64,000 bases of DNA from Flavobacteriales bacterium (GCA_016788635.1 JAEUSU010000026.1:122227-186226), one strand, 5' to 3'; shown: positions 46,801 to 52,327, counted from the stretch's first letter. A program made the numbers and translations. Notes: generated by a model from the sequence alone, not told the origin.

Positions 46801-49582
46801 CGTGGTGCTCACCAGCGACGTGATCACGCTGGGCTCCTGCCCGAACGAGGACACCCGCGTGCGCACCTGGACCATGACGGACGCCTGCGGCAACACCAGC
46901 ACCTTCACGCAGACCATCATCCGCGTGGACACCCAGGCGCCGGTGGTGATCAATGCCCCGGGTTCACTGAACGGCACGATCCAGTGCAGCGATGGCGGCG
47001 CCCTGACCGCCCTGCTCGCCCTGGCCCCCACGGCCACGGACAACTGCACCGTAAGCCCGACGATGACCCTGGCAAGCGACATCATTACCCCGGGCAGCTG
47101 TGCGGGCAACTACACCCGCGTGCGCACCTGGACCTTCGCGGATGCCTGCGGCAACGTGAGCCTGGCCTTCACGCAGACCATCACGGTGATCGACACCCAG
47201 GCACCTGTGGTGGTGAACGCCCCGGCTTCGTTGAACGGCACGGTGCAGTGTGACGATGCCGGTGGATTGGCCGCCCTGCTGGCCCTGGCCCCCACGGCCA
47301 CGGACAACTGCGGCACCCCGGTCATCAACCTGGTGAACGACGTCACCACACCGGGCGCCTGCACCGGTGCCTACACCCGCACCCGTACCTGGAACTTCGG
47401 CGATGGCTGCGGCAACACCAGCGCCAACTTCGTGCAGGTGATCACGGTGGTCGACACACAGGCCCCGGTGATCAGCACGGTGGCTGGTGCGCTTGATGCC
47501 ACGGTGGAATGCAGCGACGGCGTGGCCCTTGCCGCCGCACTGGCCCTGGCCCCCACGGCCACGGACAACTGCGGTAGCGCCACCTTGAACCTGGTGAGCA
47601 ACAACACCACCCCGGGCGCCTGCGCCGGCACCTACACCCAGGTGCGTACCTGGAACTTCAGCGATGGCTGCGGCAACACCAGCGCCAACTTCGTGCAGAC
47701 CATCACCGTGGTCGACACGCAGGCTCCGGTGGTGACCACCACGGCCGGTTCGCTGGATGCCACCGTGCAGTGCAGCGATGGCCCCGGCCTGGCTGCGGCA
47801 CTGGCCCTGGCACCCACGGCCACGGATGCCTGCAGCACTGCCGGCATCAACCTGGTGAGCGACAATACCACACCGGGCGCCTGCACGGGCACCTACACCC
47901 GCGTGCGCACCTGGAACTTCAGCGATGCCTGCGGCAACACCAGCGCCAGCTTCGTGCAGACCATCACCGTGGTCGACACGCAGGCTCCGGTGGTGACCAC
48001 CACCCCGGGTTCGCTGGATGCCACCCTGCTGCTCGCCGATGTGGCCGGTCTGGCCACGGCCCTGGCCCAACAGCCCTCGGCCACGGACAATTGCAGCACG
48101 GCCACCATCGCCCTCACAGGTGATGTGACCACGCCTGACATCGGCTGCCCGACGTCCTACACCCGCGTGCGCACCTGGACCTTCAGCGATGCCTGCGGCA
48201 ACTTGAGCGCCACCTTCACCCAGACCATCATCGTGAACGACCCGGGCTGCGGCTGCGCTGCCAACCTGGTGCAACTGGTGCTGACCACGGATAACAAGGG
48301 CTTCGAGACCAGCTGGCAGATCGTTCCGGCCGGTGGCGGACCAGCCCTGTGCTCCGGTGGCAACCCCGGTGGTTACCCGAGCAACACCACCGTCGTGGAG
48401 AATTGCTGCCTGGCGAACGGCTGCTATGAGCTGCGCGTCTTCGACAGCTTCGGCGATGGCATGTGCTGCGTGAACGGCATCGGCGGCTACATCCTGCGCA
48501 CCGGTGGTGGCCAACGCATCATCGACAATGCCAACGATGGCGGCTTCGCTTACACCAGCACGGTGGGTGTGGAGTTCTGCGTGCCCATCGGAACGGATGT
48601 GCTGGCCAGTGGCTGCGACGTGGAAACGATGACCAACACCACCGTGATCCAGGTGACCCCGAACCCGGCCGTGACCGCGGCGTTCCCGAACGCCAACTCC
48701 GGCTATCAGTTCTGGATCTTCAACCCGGATGGTGGCTACAGCCGTCGTGTGCTGCTCACCCACACCGCCCCAGGCACGGGCTACCCGGGTCACCCGGCCG
48801 CACCGACAGGCACGAGCGCCTCGTACCTGAAGTTCAGCGACATCATCACGAGCCCGGTCCCGAACTTCACGCTGCTGAACGTGCGTGTGCGGAGCCGTGT
48901 GTTCGGGGTGTACAGCGAGTTCGGGCCGGCCTGCCGCATGAAGCTGGATCCGCTGGCCAACTGCAGTTCAACGCAGCTGACCACCACGGCCAATCCGGTG
49001 ATCTCCTGTGGCGCTACAGGCATCAGCCTGAGCCCGGGCCCAGCGAGCAACATCTATGCGAACGACGTGCTGGGCGCCAACCGCTACCAGTTCGAGTTCA
49101 CCGCTCCCGGCTACCTGCGCCGCATCGCCAGCGCAACGCGCGTGACGACCATCGCCGGCCTGTTGACCAACCCGCTCGTCTGCGGCACCACCTATGATGT
49201 ACGCGTGCGGGTGAGCTTCGATGGCGGCGTGACCTGGTGCCCCTTCGGCCCGATCTGCCAGATCACCACCGAAGCCTGCGCTCCGTTCGCGGACAACCGC
49301 ACCAGCGCAGAGGAGCCCAAGGCCAGCCTGAGCATGTACCCGAACCCGAACCGTGGTGGCGAGCTCTTCCTGAGTCTGGTGAACCTGCCCGACCAGGAGG
49401 CCTCCATCACGGTGGACATCCACGACATGTTCGGCAAGGTGGTGATGACCCGCAGCTACGTCAGCTCCGCCCACATGCTCAACACCGTGTTCGACCTCAA
49501 CGGCGACCTGGCGAGCGGCATGTACATGGTGAACATCTCCGTGGGTGACCTGCGCTTCACTGAACGCCTGGTGATCAACTGA
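28805..49582 (+). CDS. Giant (about 6,925-residue) T9SS-exported HYR/SprB repeat surface protein
   Basis: The ATG at 28805 precedes a hydrophobic stretch and a likely cleavage near residue 62 ('IHGQ'), a long signal peptide; an open extension to 28613 was not used. Order by position: beta-sandwich domains (28994-30480), thrombospondin-3 loops (30611-30720), right-handed beta-helix (30760-32430), Ig-like domains, SprB-type repeats (33190-34860), 36 HYR modules (35120-44428), then 15 further Ig-like modules of two other types (44429-48240). The shared 'GDGMCC'-fibronectin-sorting cassette closes it (48262-49579, ending 'TERLVIN'). Nearly every module keeps a 'DNC' or 'DAC' Cys and a second Cys. 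Known of the family: HYR and SprB repeat proteins are long surface fibres, and SprB is the gliding adhesin of Flavobacterium johnsoniae. A stalk-like adhesin is inferred. A terminator-like palindrome follows. Confidence 0.92.
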   Translation: MENTTTLRLLLLTLLNTLRHLVRLPQQLLAYTGAAPSVSRSPWAGRVILPVAMLLAVGQIHGQIWSNVITGTNPNLSNPYTTGEAVTSGITVSGIGRGTGISGVNANDRYNADSWNTPGIDLNAYFQFTVTPAVGSQVNFSSFVYTGQASGTGPVSFAFRSSLDGYTANIGTPTVGGTTISLSAPAYQGITSAITFRFYGWGASAAGGTFSINDFAFIGTVITGNAISMASTGSYIESFNTPKLSNAASNTSISWADNNSGLPNWYWQTAAPQVNYNTSGGLGTAALRYSYNITSGATDRAMGSICDPSITAIASGVLLRNTSDATISQMTVAFTGEQNRADNTSPPSLTFSYRTSPTAFGSLDVSTAPGGGGWVAVTGLNFTSPTNTIAGQIDGNLAANRTLISAVSLTGLSLAPGSYIMLRWRDINDTGNDHGLGIDDVAVTWAVPDVVASVSSLPAFTTQAGTAGAFQTFTVSGASLTANLVVNVAGGAGSEYEIQDAANPGWTNTLSFVPSSGTVTPKTIEVRLKANNTISASLPETINVTSTGAATETVTLSGDRYSCLGPGNYVATAYPGQPCSDSDPCTIGDTWTGACACVGTFQDTDGDGVCDANDNCQGVPNPGQADTDGDGAGDACDFCPTIFGYITTGPVQNSNTGNYYCTIQAAINDGLTLAGHTLVVDAGTFTENISVNKRLTIDGAGSSGGTHVSGQIIISASGIDASNRTTLKDLSVTNALAQGIVINNGINHIMLDNVSSSSNAGAGLEVLGGASTNQDLYVKNCKVNDNGTGASGTGFRMGTGGKLNGLTFEGGEVKRNAQVGLSYNSGGSPTNFLDNVLIDGTTFEHNGDDTYSTNQLGTGDISFFGFHGTATLNNVTVTGLASNGAHIGVQFRGLNTPIGALGSVNITNLSITGSYKRPLLASNPGGPGYGLVFQNYSDVSNVTMSNVSVDVADGHALFAVGLTNVLNVGDASLNAQNANANHIDYGWSAQNNVDGNLDARNAILGGVAMSGASNAQYYTAANKLVDRIDEYLLTNKRGMVRMKTAEVFITPNSFLTPATTANIQRAIDAAAASDVIRIQDGSYTGNVSAAGKTVSLNPGSSPGCVTITGDLTLNGSNTLTIEANGATSPCTDYDQWTVTGDVTLGGAILDLVLGYTPTAGDQLTIINNTGSNPVSGTFSAGSTITVGLYTFAINYAGGDGNDVVLTYCEAPVITAVTSNSPICSNEDLELEVTFTGTPTPTIAWSGTGSFSPDNASASVTVTGATTGNYTVTVTNGCGSDNDVIAVTVDPQPSATISYGGAPYCTSGGTASVTFSGTVGGTYSAAPAGLDLNTTTGDVTLATSAAGTYTVTYTTPVVGACPAETANAVIIVTALPTASISYPAVPYCSAQGTVPVTFSGTPGGSFSSAPAGLSLNASTGEVNLGTSTFGTYTVTYSVTASGCPLVTANATITVNQTPIVNPTYPPIACFGGTTNVTVNISGGSGSFITSGDGTVNLVAGSYTYNVQDAVTGCTNTATITITQPTLLVASLASVTDVDCNGNSTGAIDINVSGGTPTITYLWSNSATTQDLTGIVAGTYSVAIADGNGCTASVGPVNVDEPAFALNVIDASTEPSCFGGSNGTLTLTISGGTSGYTATVTPTVGAPIVLSGAGPNIVFTGLNAQFYTWTVVDANGCDLSGSETIGQPTALNVTAVVSDPSCLTTNDSEIDLTVTGGTPGYTYLWSPGGETTQDLSGLGNGIYSVVVTDANGCTASTVPPGIDVPDLSGLSLNATISHVLCNGQSNGAIDLTVSGGSGSYDFLWSPGGATTEDLALLSVGSYTVDVVDQVSGCTGNATYTVTQPNVLALSTTQVNLLCNAIATGSIDLTISGGTAPYDHDPSSLPTNTWGWYGPGGPFNTQDISNLQAGVYDFFVRDANGCTANTSVTITEPLTYPTVADTTTDVTCFGLNNGTATLNPSGGTLPFTYSISAPATPATGGPSAGPFNFIGLAPTSYTFTVLDANGCTATGVPGFTIDEPALLTVSAVASPTTLCEGSPLSLTSSSTGGNGGHAFTWNGTGYGPVAGQNVSIPAISRTQQGTFSVTVQDALGCTATNTTAAVDVQYIDPIFTCHANVSEYNDSGLCGATVSTYAPAIVIDSDPTATISYSHNPGSFFPVDTTTVTVTATNACGSEDCTFDVIVTDNQLPTISCPASVTVPNTFGLCSAVVSSGLTATAGDNCGFTVTYVLSGATGGSGTGSANSTSFNVGSTTITYTVTDASGNTAVCNSTTVTVNDTESPTAACPLDFSVNTDPGQCTATLNQTVIGPTLLDNCSPSTVASYILNTPSGPVGPVAIPNLASFNVTFPTGVNTITYTLSDIYSNQTTCDIVVTVNDVQIPVATCQNISVNLSAGGTATITPAMINNGSSDNCPFTLSAAPTSFTCANVGANTVALTVTDASGNTASCNATVTVVDNIAPSAVCVGPQSATTDQDLCTYTHTTTAWDVATDDNCPGETATYSAPGASPAIGGTLNGTTFPLGGTTVTWTVTDASSNTSTCSFVLTVTDAQGPTITCTSNKNVNSNAGVCTYTHGDNSWNATGSDNCPGVGFTYVLSGNTLGSGSSLNGVTFNPGVTTVTWFATDAASNFVTCSFTVTVTDNELPTITCPAPIVASNDAGLCSAVVSYATPVGTDNCAGPLTTQTAGLASGSAFPVGVTTNTFLVTDASGSTASCSFTVTVNDTEFPTFTTNCVVDQTPATNTGCTYVHAGIAWDAVGDDNCPGEVTGYSAPGATPATGTSLAGAVFPLGATTVTWSVTDASGNTTSCSFDVTVSDDDAPTALCQNQTVVLDGTGNVGITAAMINNGSSDNCTTTGNLALSVSPSSFTCANVGGNTVTLTVTDEALNSSTCDATVTVQDLQVPVLGACPANFTGVNDTGLCSKAVGFTAPVVTDNCTSFSTLAWSVTGAGATPSSGTNNIPASTAFNVGVSTVTYLVTDPGGNTATCSFTVNIIDNQTPVISCPLSPVVGTDLNLCTAVVTGIAPLATVDNCVPPLSLSVSHLLSGATSTGGIYVPGNANGLTFNLGVTNVSYAVTDLAGNSSTCVFSVTVNDTQGPTITCVANVTQDTDAGVCTAVVNGIAPASLNENCAYTVAWNASAPTSASGINNASGTTFALGTTTVTYTITEVNAPGASASCSFTVTVEDNEVPTITCAAGQTQTADPGLCTAAVTVAGPTATNDNCSIASVLNNYNGTNNASDTYPLGLTVVTWTITDGSGNTASCTQNITVTDNENPTITCAANQTQPADPGVCTAAVTVTGPVTADNCSVASVINSFNGTGNASDTYPLGTTVVTWTVTDGSGNTASCTQNITVTDTQNPTITCAAAQSQPADPGVCTAAVTVVGPATADNCSVASVINSFNGTSNASDTYPLGTTVVTWTVTDGSGNTASCTQNITVTDTQNPTITCAAAQSQPADPGVCTAAVTVVGPATADNCSVASVTNSYNGTADASDTYPVGTTVVTWTVTDGSGNTASCTQNITVTDSENPTITCAAGQTQPADPGVCTAAVTVVGPTTGDNCGVASVINSFNGTGNASGTYPLGTTVVTWTVTDLSGNTASCTQSITVTDTQNPTITCAANQSQVADPGVCTAAVTVAGPTATGDNCSIASVLNSFNGTSNASGTYPVGTTLVTWTITDGSGNTASCTQNITVTDNQAPAIAGCPANILQGSNAGFCGAVVNWTAPTATDNCAVTSFTSTYAPGSFFAVGTTPVVYTALDAAGNSTTCGFSVTVQDTESPSIGCPLNLIGGLAVSTGVDSCQKTLGFDIRPDLLDNCPTALTLTYSLSGATTVGTTNVPDVNTHFLTFNTGTTNITYVLNDAAGNSTTCTSQVQVLDTQFPNAVCNTYTLVLNAGGTGTVTPANISTSTDNCVIATETVSPNSFTCANVGSNTVTLTVVDNSGNTSTCNTTVTVVDNVAPVAICQNISVDLSAGGTATITPAMVNNGSNDACGILSLVLDVTNFTCANVGGNSVTLTVTDNNSNASTCTATVTVNDVTPPAAICQNITVQLSAGGTATITAAQVDDGSNDACGIATLSVSPSSFGCANVGPNSVTLTVTDVNSNVNTCNATVTVEDNVDPVANCFATANVVLDANGDGTLLLSQVDNNSGDACGLLSLVLSQEDFGCADIANNPNVVTLTVTDNNNNVSTCTTDVTVIDNVIPDAICFGTANVVLDAFGSGTLTLAQVNNNSNDACGIATLVMSQTAFSCADIAGNPNTVTLTVTDNNGNTNTCTTAVTVIDNTAPTIGACPANVNTTAQPGQCYRTLTIASPTTADNCPTTLTYAVTGATTIPSTAAPITSVQFNVGLSTVTYTVTDAGGNTASCSFTVNVVDTQTPSVTCPSNVLTFTDPGVCGAVLGGALVSPTTSSDNCPLPANPYSYQFSGATTTLGFINLTGTLLPPTLFNPGITTVTWRVTDAAGLQSNCIFTVTVNDNQAPVVTCPAIPPVVSTDSGVCTAVVTGINPNVTENCAHTVTYTLSGATGGTGTVTASGVTFNQGVTTVTYTVTETNAPFASASCNFTVTVNDTELPNAICQNVTVTLDALGNGNTTAAAVNNGSTDNCGIASLSLSQTAFDCSHVGTNTVTLTVTDVHSNTNTCTATVTVVDNIAPTVTCSNYSVDLSAGGTATITPANVGAGSANDACGIASTSVSPNSFDCSNVGANSVTLTVVDNNGNTTTCNATVTVNDVTLPVALCQNFSVDLSAGGTATITPAMVDGGSGDACGVASTSVSPSTFTCANVGSNTVTLTVVDNNGNTSTCNATVEVDDVTPPVALCVGAFNLNLNALGNASIVAGQIDAGSTDACGVASTVLDVSSFDCSDVGPNTVTLTVTDVNGNSATCSTVVTVVDVTAPTVTCNNYSVDLSAGGNATITPANVGAGTAADACGINNALTSVSPSSFTCANVGANSVTLTVVDVNGNTTTCNATVTVNDVTPPVADCVAPFDVFLDNAGSASITAAQVDDNSTDACGIASLSVSPSVFGCHNVGVNTVTLTVVDLNGNTSTCTTDVTVIDNIAPSITCPAPVSVNTDSGLCTASGVSLGLPVTDDNCSVDVVANNAPLTYPVGVTTVTWTVSDVNGNTNSCTQTVTVSDVQLPVAVCQNITVALGAGGTATITPAMVNNGSNDNCGTVSLSVAPSSFTCANLGANAVTLTVTDASSNTATCVANVQVIDSLPPTWVTGPFDLNQTLQCNNVSGITAALGLQPVATDNCGPVTISLLTSITVPAGCPNSYTIIRTWNATDPSLNVSTTFTQIITVVDTQAPVITTLPGALDGTFQCSDVSGLSAALASFPAATDNCTPTPTLVLLTDITTPSMSCPNAYVRVRTWQYNDGCGNLSGTYTQTITVIDNTPPTASAGTIAACYPDVASAEAAAIAATTASDNCTDLIDLIITANTVGTCSATITVTVDDGCGNSVSVSYNTRIDDTDPIVTAGTIAACYPDVASAEAAAIAATTSSDNCPGTLTASASTTGTCSAVIVVTVTDECGNSASVSYNTRIDDTDPIVTAGTIAACYADVASAEAAAIAATTSSDNCPGTLTTSASTTGTCSAVIVVTVTDECGNSASVSYNTRIDNTAPVVTTAPGALDATVQCDNLAGIAAALALFPSATDICTAAPTMNLVSDITTPGACANEYVQVRTWNFTDECGNTSASYVQTITVVDTQAPVVTTLAGALDATLECDDLAGIAAALALTPSATDNCTASPAMSLVNDVTTPGACGSEYVRVRTWNFNDGCGNTSANYVQTITVEDTTVPVVTTVAGALDATLECDDATGIAAALALAPTATDNCGTVNLNLVSDVITPDQTCPNGYERVRIWNFDDGCGNVSASFTQTITVVDTEAPVITTATGALDATLQCSDLAGIAAALALAPAATDNCGAAAINLVSDITTPGSCPSTYTRVRTWNFSDACANVSGTYVQTITVVDTQAPVAVNAPGSLNATLQCNDGGGYAAALALAPTATDNCSTPTVVLTSDVITLGSCPNEDTRVRTWTMTDACGNTSTFTQTIIRVDTQAPVVINAPGSLNGTIQCSDGGALTALLALAPTATDNCTVSPTMTLASDIITPGSCAGNYTRVRTWTFADACGNVSLAFTQTITVIDTQAPVVVNAPASLNGTVQCDDAGGLAALLALAPTATDNCGTPVINLVNDVTTPGACTGAYTRTRTWNFGDGCGNTSANFVQVITVVDTQAPVISTVAGALDATVECSDGVALAAALALAPTATDNCGSATLNLVSNNTTPGACAGTYTQVRTWNFSDGCGNTSANFVQTITVVDTQAPVVTTTAGSLDATVQCSDGPGLAAALALAPTATDACSTAGINLVSDNTTPGACTGTYTRVRTWNFSDACGNTSASFVQTITVVDTQAPVVTTTPGSLDATLLLADVAGLATALAQQPSATDNCSTATIALTGDVTTPDIGCPTSYTRVRTWTFSDACGNLSATFTQTIIVNDPGCGCAANLVQLVLTTDNKGFETSWQIVPAGGGPALCSGGNPGGYPSNTTVVENCCLANGCYELRVFDSFGDGMCCVNGIGGYILRTGGGQRIIDNANDGGFAYTSTVGVEFCVPIGTDVLASGCDVETMTNTTVIQVTPNPAVTAAFPNANSGYQFWIFNPDGGYSRRVLLTHTAPGTGYPGHPAAPTGTSASYLKFSDIITSPVPNFTLLNVRVRSRVFGVYSEFGPACRMKLDPLANCSSTQLTTTANPVISCGATGISLSPGPASNIYANDVLGANRYQFEFTAPGYLRRIASATRVTTIAGLLTNPLVCGTTYDVRVRVSFDGGVTWCPFGPICQITTEACAPFADNRTSAEEPKASLSMYPNPNRGGELFLSLVNLPDQEASITVDIHDMFGKVVMTRSYVSSAHMLNTVFDLNGDLASGMYMVNISVGDLRFTERLVIN
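38357..39872 (+). repeat. Six near-identical 252-bp HYR repeats
   Basis: Six consecutive modules start PTITCAA and share long stretches of identical DNA at a spacing of about 252 bases (84 residues). The units starting near 38868 and 39120 are almost base-for-base identical over their first half. Confidence 0.85.
44957..45627 (+). repeat. Three tandem 74-residue modules of a separate type
   Basis: Each unit opens with 'AGTIAACYPDVASAEAAAI' or a close variant and ends 'SVSYNTRID'. Units two and three are nearly identical at DNA level (period about 222 bases). They interrupt the run of 87-residue modules. Confidence 0.85.
45628..48240 (+). repeat. Ten tandem 87-residue Ig-like modules
   Basis: Units follow the pattern 'APVVTT-GALDATVQC...ATDNC...TTPGAC...VRTWNF-D-CGN'. 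Two more units of the same type lie before the 74-residue block. The last unit has LLLAD where the others have the first Cys. Confidence 0.85.
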
Positions 49583-49608
49583 GCACCTGAGCGATAACCT
49601 TCCCAACA

Positions 49609-49640
49609 GAAGCCCCCCCCGACATGTCGGGGGGGGCTTC
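49609..49640. terminator. Perfect 32-bp palindrome after the giant gene
   Basis: Sixteen bases (49609-49624) are followed at once by their exact reverse complement (49625-49640), including an eight-C and eight-G run. It starts 27 bases after the stop. It lacks a T tract, so termination strength is uncertain, but position and stem match the two terminators after the paralogous genes. Confidence 0.65.
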
Positions 49641-49647
49641 GTGTTCC

Positions 49648-51609
49648 ATGCCGGACCTATCTTCCCGAACTGTGCGTCGAAATCCACCCAAGAGTCTTCC
49701 TTTTCCCATTCCCGAGAAGCCGGCCACCGTGCTACGAAGCGCCTTTTTCGTTGCGGCGGCCTGTTGCGGCGTGGTCAGCTCCATGGGCCAGCAGACCCTT
49801 GGGCGCGGCATCGAACAGCTGCCACCATTCGAGGACCCCAGGACACACCGCTATATGGGGCTCATCCTCGAACAGATGGACGCCTTTGATGCGGACAGCT
49901 CCATGCGCCTCATCGCGGATGCGTTGCTGTACATCGACCCGGACAAGGACCGCGAACCACTCTACTACCTGCTGAGCTACAGGGCAGAGGTGCTCTACTA
50001 TGAAGGCCTTTTCAACGATGCCATGCAGGACCTCGACCGCTGCATGGGCATTGCGGAGGAGATGAAGGACAGCATGCTCATCGCCAACGTGCAGAACCTG
50101 CGGGGGCTGTTGCATGAGAACATACAGGATAGCAAGCTGGCACTGCCATTCCTACGCTCAGCCCTGTATTACTATCCGGCGAGGCCGCGCGCCCGATACC
50201 CGGTCACGGAACTGCATCATATCCATGGCAACATGGGCAGCTACCTGATGCAGCTCGATGAATTGGACAGTTCGGCCACGCACCTGACGCGTTCACTGGA
50301 GCTTGCGCGGCGAGCGGGAGCGCACCGGGGCACAGCGGTCGCGCTTTGGTCATTGGGCAACCTGGCCCTTCGCATGAACCTGCCTGACAGTGCCACGCAC
50401 GCTTTCAAGGAGGCGCTTGGAACGGCCACCACAAGCAGCGATGAGGATGTGGCACTGGATGCACTGATCGGGATGGCCGCTGCGGCAGCGGCCCGCGGAG
50501 ACCATTCCCAGGCCCTGGACCTCGTGCGGCAGAGTGATGCGTACGTGAAGCGGCACATGGATGCCATCGGTCTCATCACACAACGGAACCACGCCCGTGA
50601 GATCTCCCGCATCCTGCGCCGGTTGAATGAGCCCGACGCCGCCCTGGACCGGTTGCTCGACTGGCATCATATCGACAGTCTCATCACAGCCAGGAACATC
50701 CATTCGGCATTGGCCACACAGGCCAGCTTGCTCCGCACCGATGCGGACCTGGCCATGGAGCGCATTCAATTGCAACGCACGGCGGATGCCTTGGAACGCG
50801 TGCGCTTCAGCCGCCTGCTGGTGGCCATCAGCAGCCTCATCGGTCTGTCCATCCTGCTGGCCTCCTACCTCGTCTTCCGCAGCCGGCAGCGCCATCTCAG
50901 GCGGCTCGCGGAACTGGAGGTGCTGCGCCTGGAACAGGACCGCACCATCGCAGAACTGCGCATACGGGAACAGGTGAGCCGCGACATGCATGACGACCTG
51001 GGTGCGGGCCTGAGCGGCTTGAAGCTCCGCAGTGAAATGGCCATCCGCATGGAACAGGACCCCGTGAAGAAAGCACAGCTCCAGGCACTGGCGAACATGG
51101 CGGGCGAGCTCATGGCCAGCATGCGCCAGATCATCTGGGCCCTGAACGTGGACCAGACCAGCTTGGAGGACCTGGCCGTCTATGTGATCAGGTATGCCAG
51201 GGACTACGCCGCCCAGAATGACCTGCGGATCGAGGTGACCCCGCATGCCCAATGGCCCGAGCTGAGCGTGGACAGCGACCAGCGCCGGAACATCTTCCTG
51301 GTGGTGAAGGAGGCGCTTCACAACGTGGTGAAGCATGCGCAGGCCACGGAGATCCAACTTCGTCTGGCCTGGAAGAACGGGCTTGAGGTCCTGATACACG
51401 ACAATGGCGTAGGCCTGCCCCGTAGTGCGGATGAAACAGCAGGCAATGGACTGCGGAACATGCGTAAACGCATCGAGAACCTGGGGGGAGCCTTGGACGT
51501 GCTCAACGGGAAGGGCACCACCATACGCTTCCAAGTACCCCTGGAGAGCACCCCTAACCAACGTTCTATTGGAGAAGCGGTCCGAAGCACCGCACCTTCG
51601 CGTACATGA
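49648..51609 (+). CDS. TPR-containing sensor histidine kinase (HisKA_3 type)
   Basis: The product (653 residues from the ATG at 49648) has an N-terminal hydrophobic signal ('LRSAFFVAAACCGVVSSMGQ'; a GTG at 49729 would start right there), then tetratricopeptide-like helices to about residue 370. One membrane helix ('LLVAISSLIGLSILLASYLVF'), a coiled coil, the H-box 'RDMHDDLGAGLSGLK', and an HATPase domain with N-box 'EALHNVVKHA' and G-boxes 'DNGVGL' and 'GNGLRNM' follow. This is the NarL-type two-component class. The stop overlaps the response-regulator start (ATGA), so they form an operon and a signalling pair. The signal is unknown; the position just after the giant adhesin gene suggests a role in surface behaviour. 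An ATG at 49624 lies inside the palindrome and was not used. Confidence 0.9.
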   Translation: MPDLSSRTVRRNPPKSLPFPIPEKPATVLRSAFFVAAACCGVVSSMGQQTLGRGIEQLPPFEDPRTHRYMGLILEQMDAFDADSSMRLIADALLYIDPDKDREPLYYLLSYRAEVLYYEGLFNDAMQDLDRCMGIAEEMKDSMLIANVQNLRGLLHENIQDSKLALPFLRSALYYYPARPRARYPVTELHHIHGNMGSYLMQLDELDSSATHLTRSLELARRAGAHRGTAVALWSLGNLALRMNLPDSATHAFKEALGTATTSSDEDVALDALIGMAAAAAARGDHSQALDLVRQSDAYVKRHMDAIGLITQRNHAREISRILRRLNEPDAALDRLLDWHHIDSLITARNIHSALATQASLLRTDADLAMERIQLQRTADALERVRFSRLLVAISSLIGLSILLASYLVFRSRQRHLRRLAELEVLRLEQDRTIAELRIREQVSRDMHDDLGAGLSGLKLRSEMAIRMEQDPVKKAQLQALANMAGELMASMRQIIWALNVDQTSLEDLAVYVIRYARDYAAQNDLRIEVTPHAQWPELSVDSDQRRNIFLVVKEALHNVVKHAQATEIQLRLAWKNGLEVLIHDNGVGLPRSADETAGNGLRNMRKRIENLGGALDVLNGKGTTIRFQVPLESTPNQRSIGEAVRSTAPSRT

Positions 51610-52247
51610 CCACCCCCGGGACCATCCGCATCAGCATCGTAGAGGACGACCCCACCATCCGGGAGACGCTGCGATCGCTATTCCTGTTCGAGGAGGGATT
51701 GGAACCATTCACCGTGCACAGCAATGCGGAAGATGCCCTCCTGCGTCTCACGGACCCCTTCCCTGACGTGGTGCTCATGGACGTGAACCTGCCCGGACAA
51801 AGCGGCATCGACTGTGTACGCCAATTGAGGGAGCGGTGCACCGGCACCCAATTCCTCATGTATACTGTGCACGACGATGACCACCGCGTGTTCGAAGCGC
51901 TGAAGGCCGGCGCGAACGGCTACATCCTCAAGAGCAGCACACCGGACCAGATCATCGAGGCCGTGCGCGAGCTGCATGCCGGTGGTGCGCCCATGAGCGC
52001 GCATGTGGCCCGGCGTGTGGTGCACCACCTGCGACCCGTTTCGCAAAGCATGCACACCCAGGATGACGGGTTGAGCGAACGTGAGCACAAGGTGCTGGAA
52101 TTGCTTGCCCAGGGCCTCCTCTACAAGGAGATCGGTGAGCGCATGGGCATCAGCACCGGCACGGTGAAGCAGCACATCCACCGCATCTACGAAAAGTTGC
52201 ACGTGCAGAACCGCACCGAAGCCGTGAACCGGTATTTCGGGCGGTAG
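51606..52247 (+). CDS. NarL/LuxR-family response regulator
   Basis: The 213-residue product has a receiver domain (acidic pair 'VEDDP', phospho-acceptor Asp in 'VVLMDVNLPGQSG', 'YTVHDDD', Lys in 'YILKSS') and a C-terminal LuxR-type helix-turn-helix ('LSEREHKVLELLAQGL', 'KEIGERMGISTGTVKQHI'). It overlaps the histidine kinase stop by four bases and is surely its partner. Targets are unknown. A perfect inverted repeat lies 23 bases after its stop, just upstream of the next gene. Confidence 0.93.
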   Translation: MTTPGTIRISIVEDDPTIRETLRSLFLFEEGLEPFTVHSNAEDALLRLTDPFPDVVLMDVNLPGQSGIDCVRQLRERCTGTQFLMYTVHDDDHRVFEALKAGANGYILKSSTPDQIIEAVRELHAGGAPMSAHVARRVVHHLRPVSQSMHTQDDGLSEREHKVLELLAQGLLYKEIGERMGISTGTVKQHIHRIYEKLHVQNRTEAVNRYFGR

Positions 52248-52269
52248 CCGGCATGGTGATCGTCATCAA

Positions 52270-52291
52270 AGGTTATATTGCTTCATAACCT
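52270..52291. promoter_or_regulatory. Inverted repeat AGGTTAT-N8-ATAACCT
   Basis: Perfect 7-bp arms (52270-52276 and 52285-52291) stand 36 bases before the ATG of the YadA-head-like gene. The A/T-rich arms and lack of a T tail favour an operator over a terminator; the neighbouring LuxR-type regulator is a candidate ligand. Confidence 0.4.
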
Positions 52292-52327
52292 ATCATGCGC
52301 GGAGCTTTGGGCCCTATCCCTTAAGCC

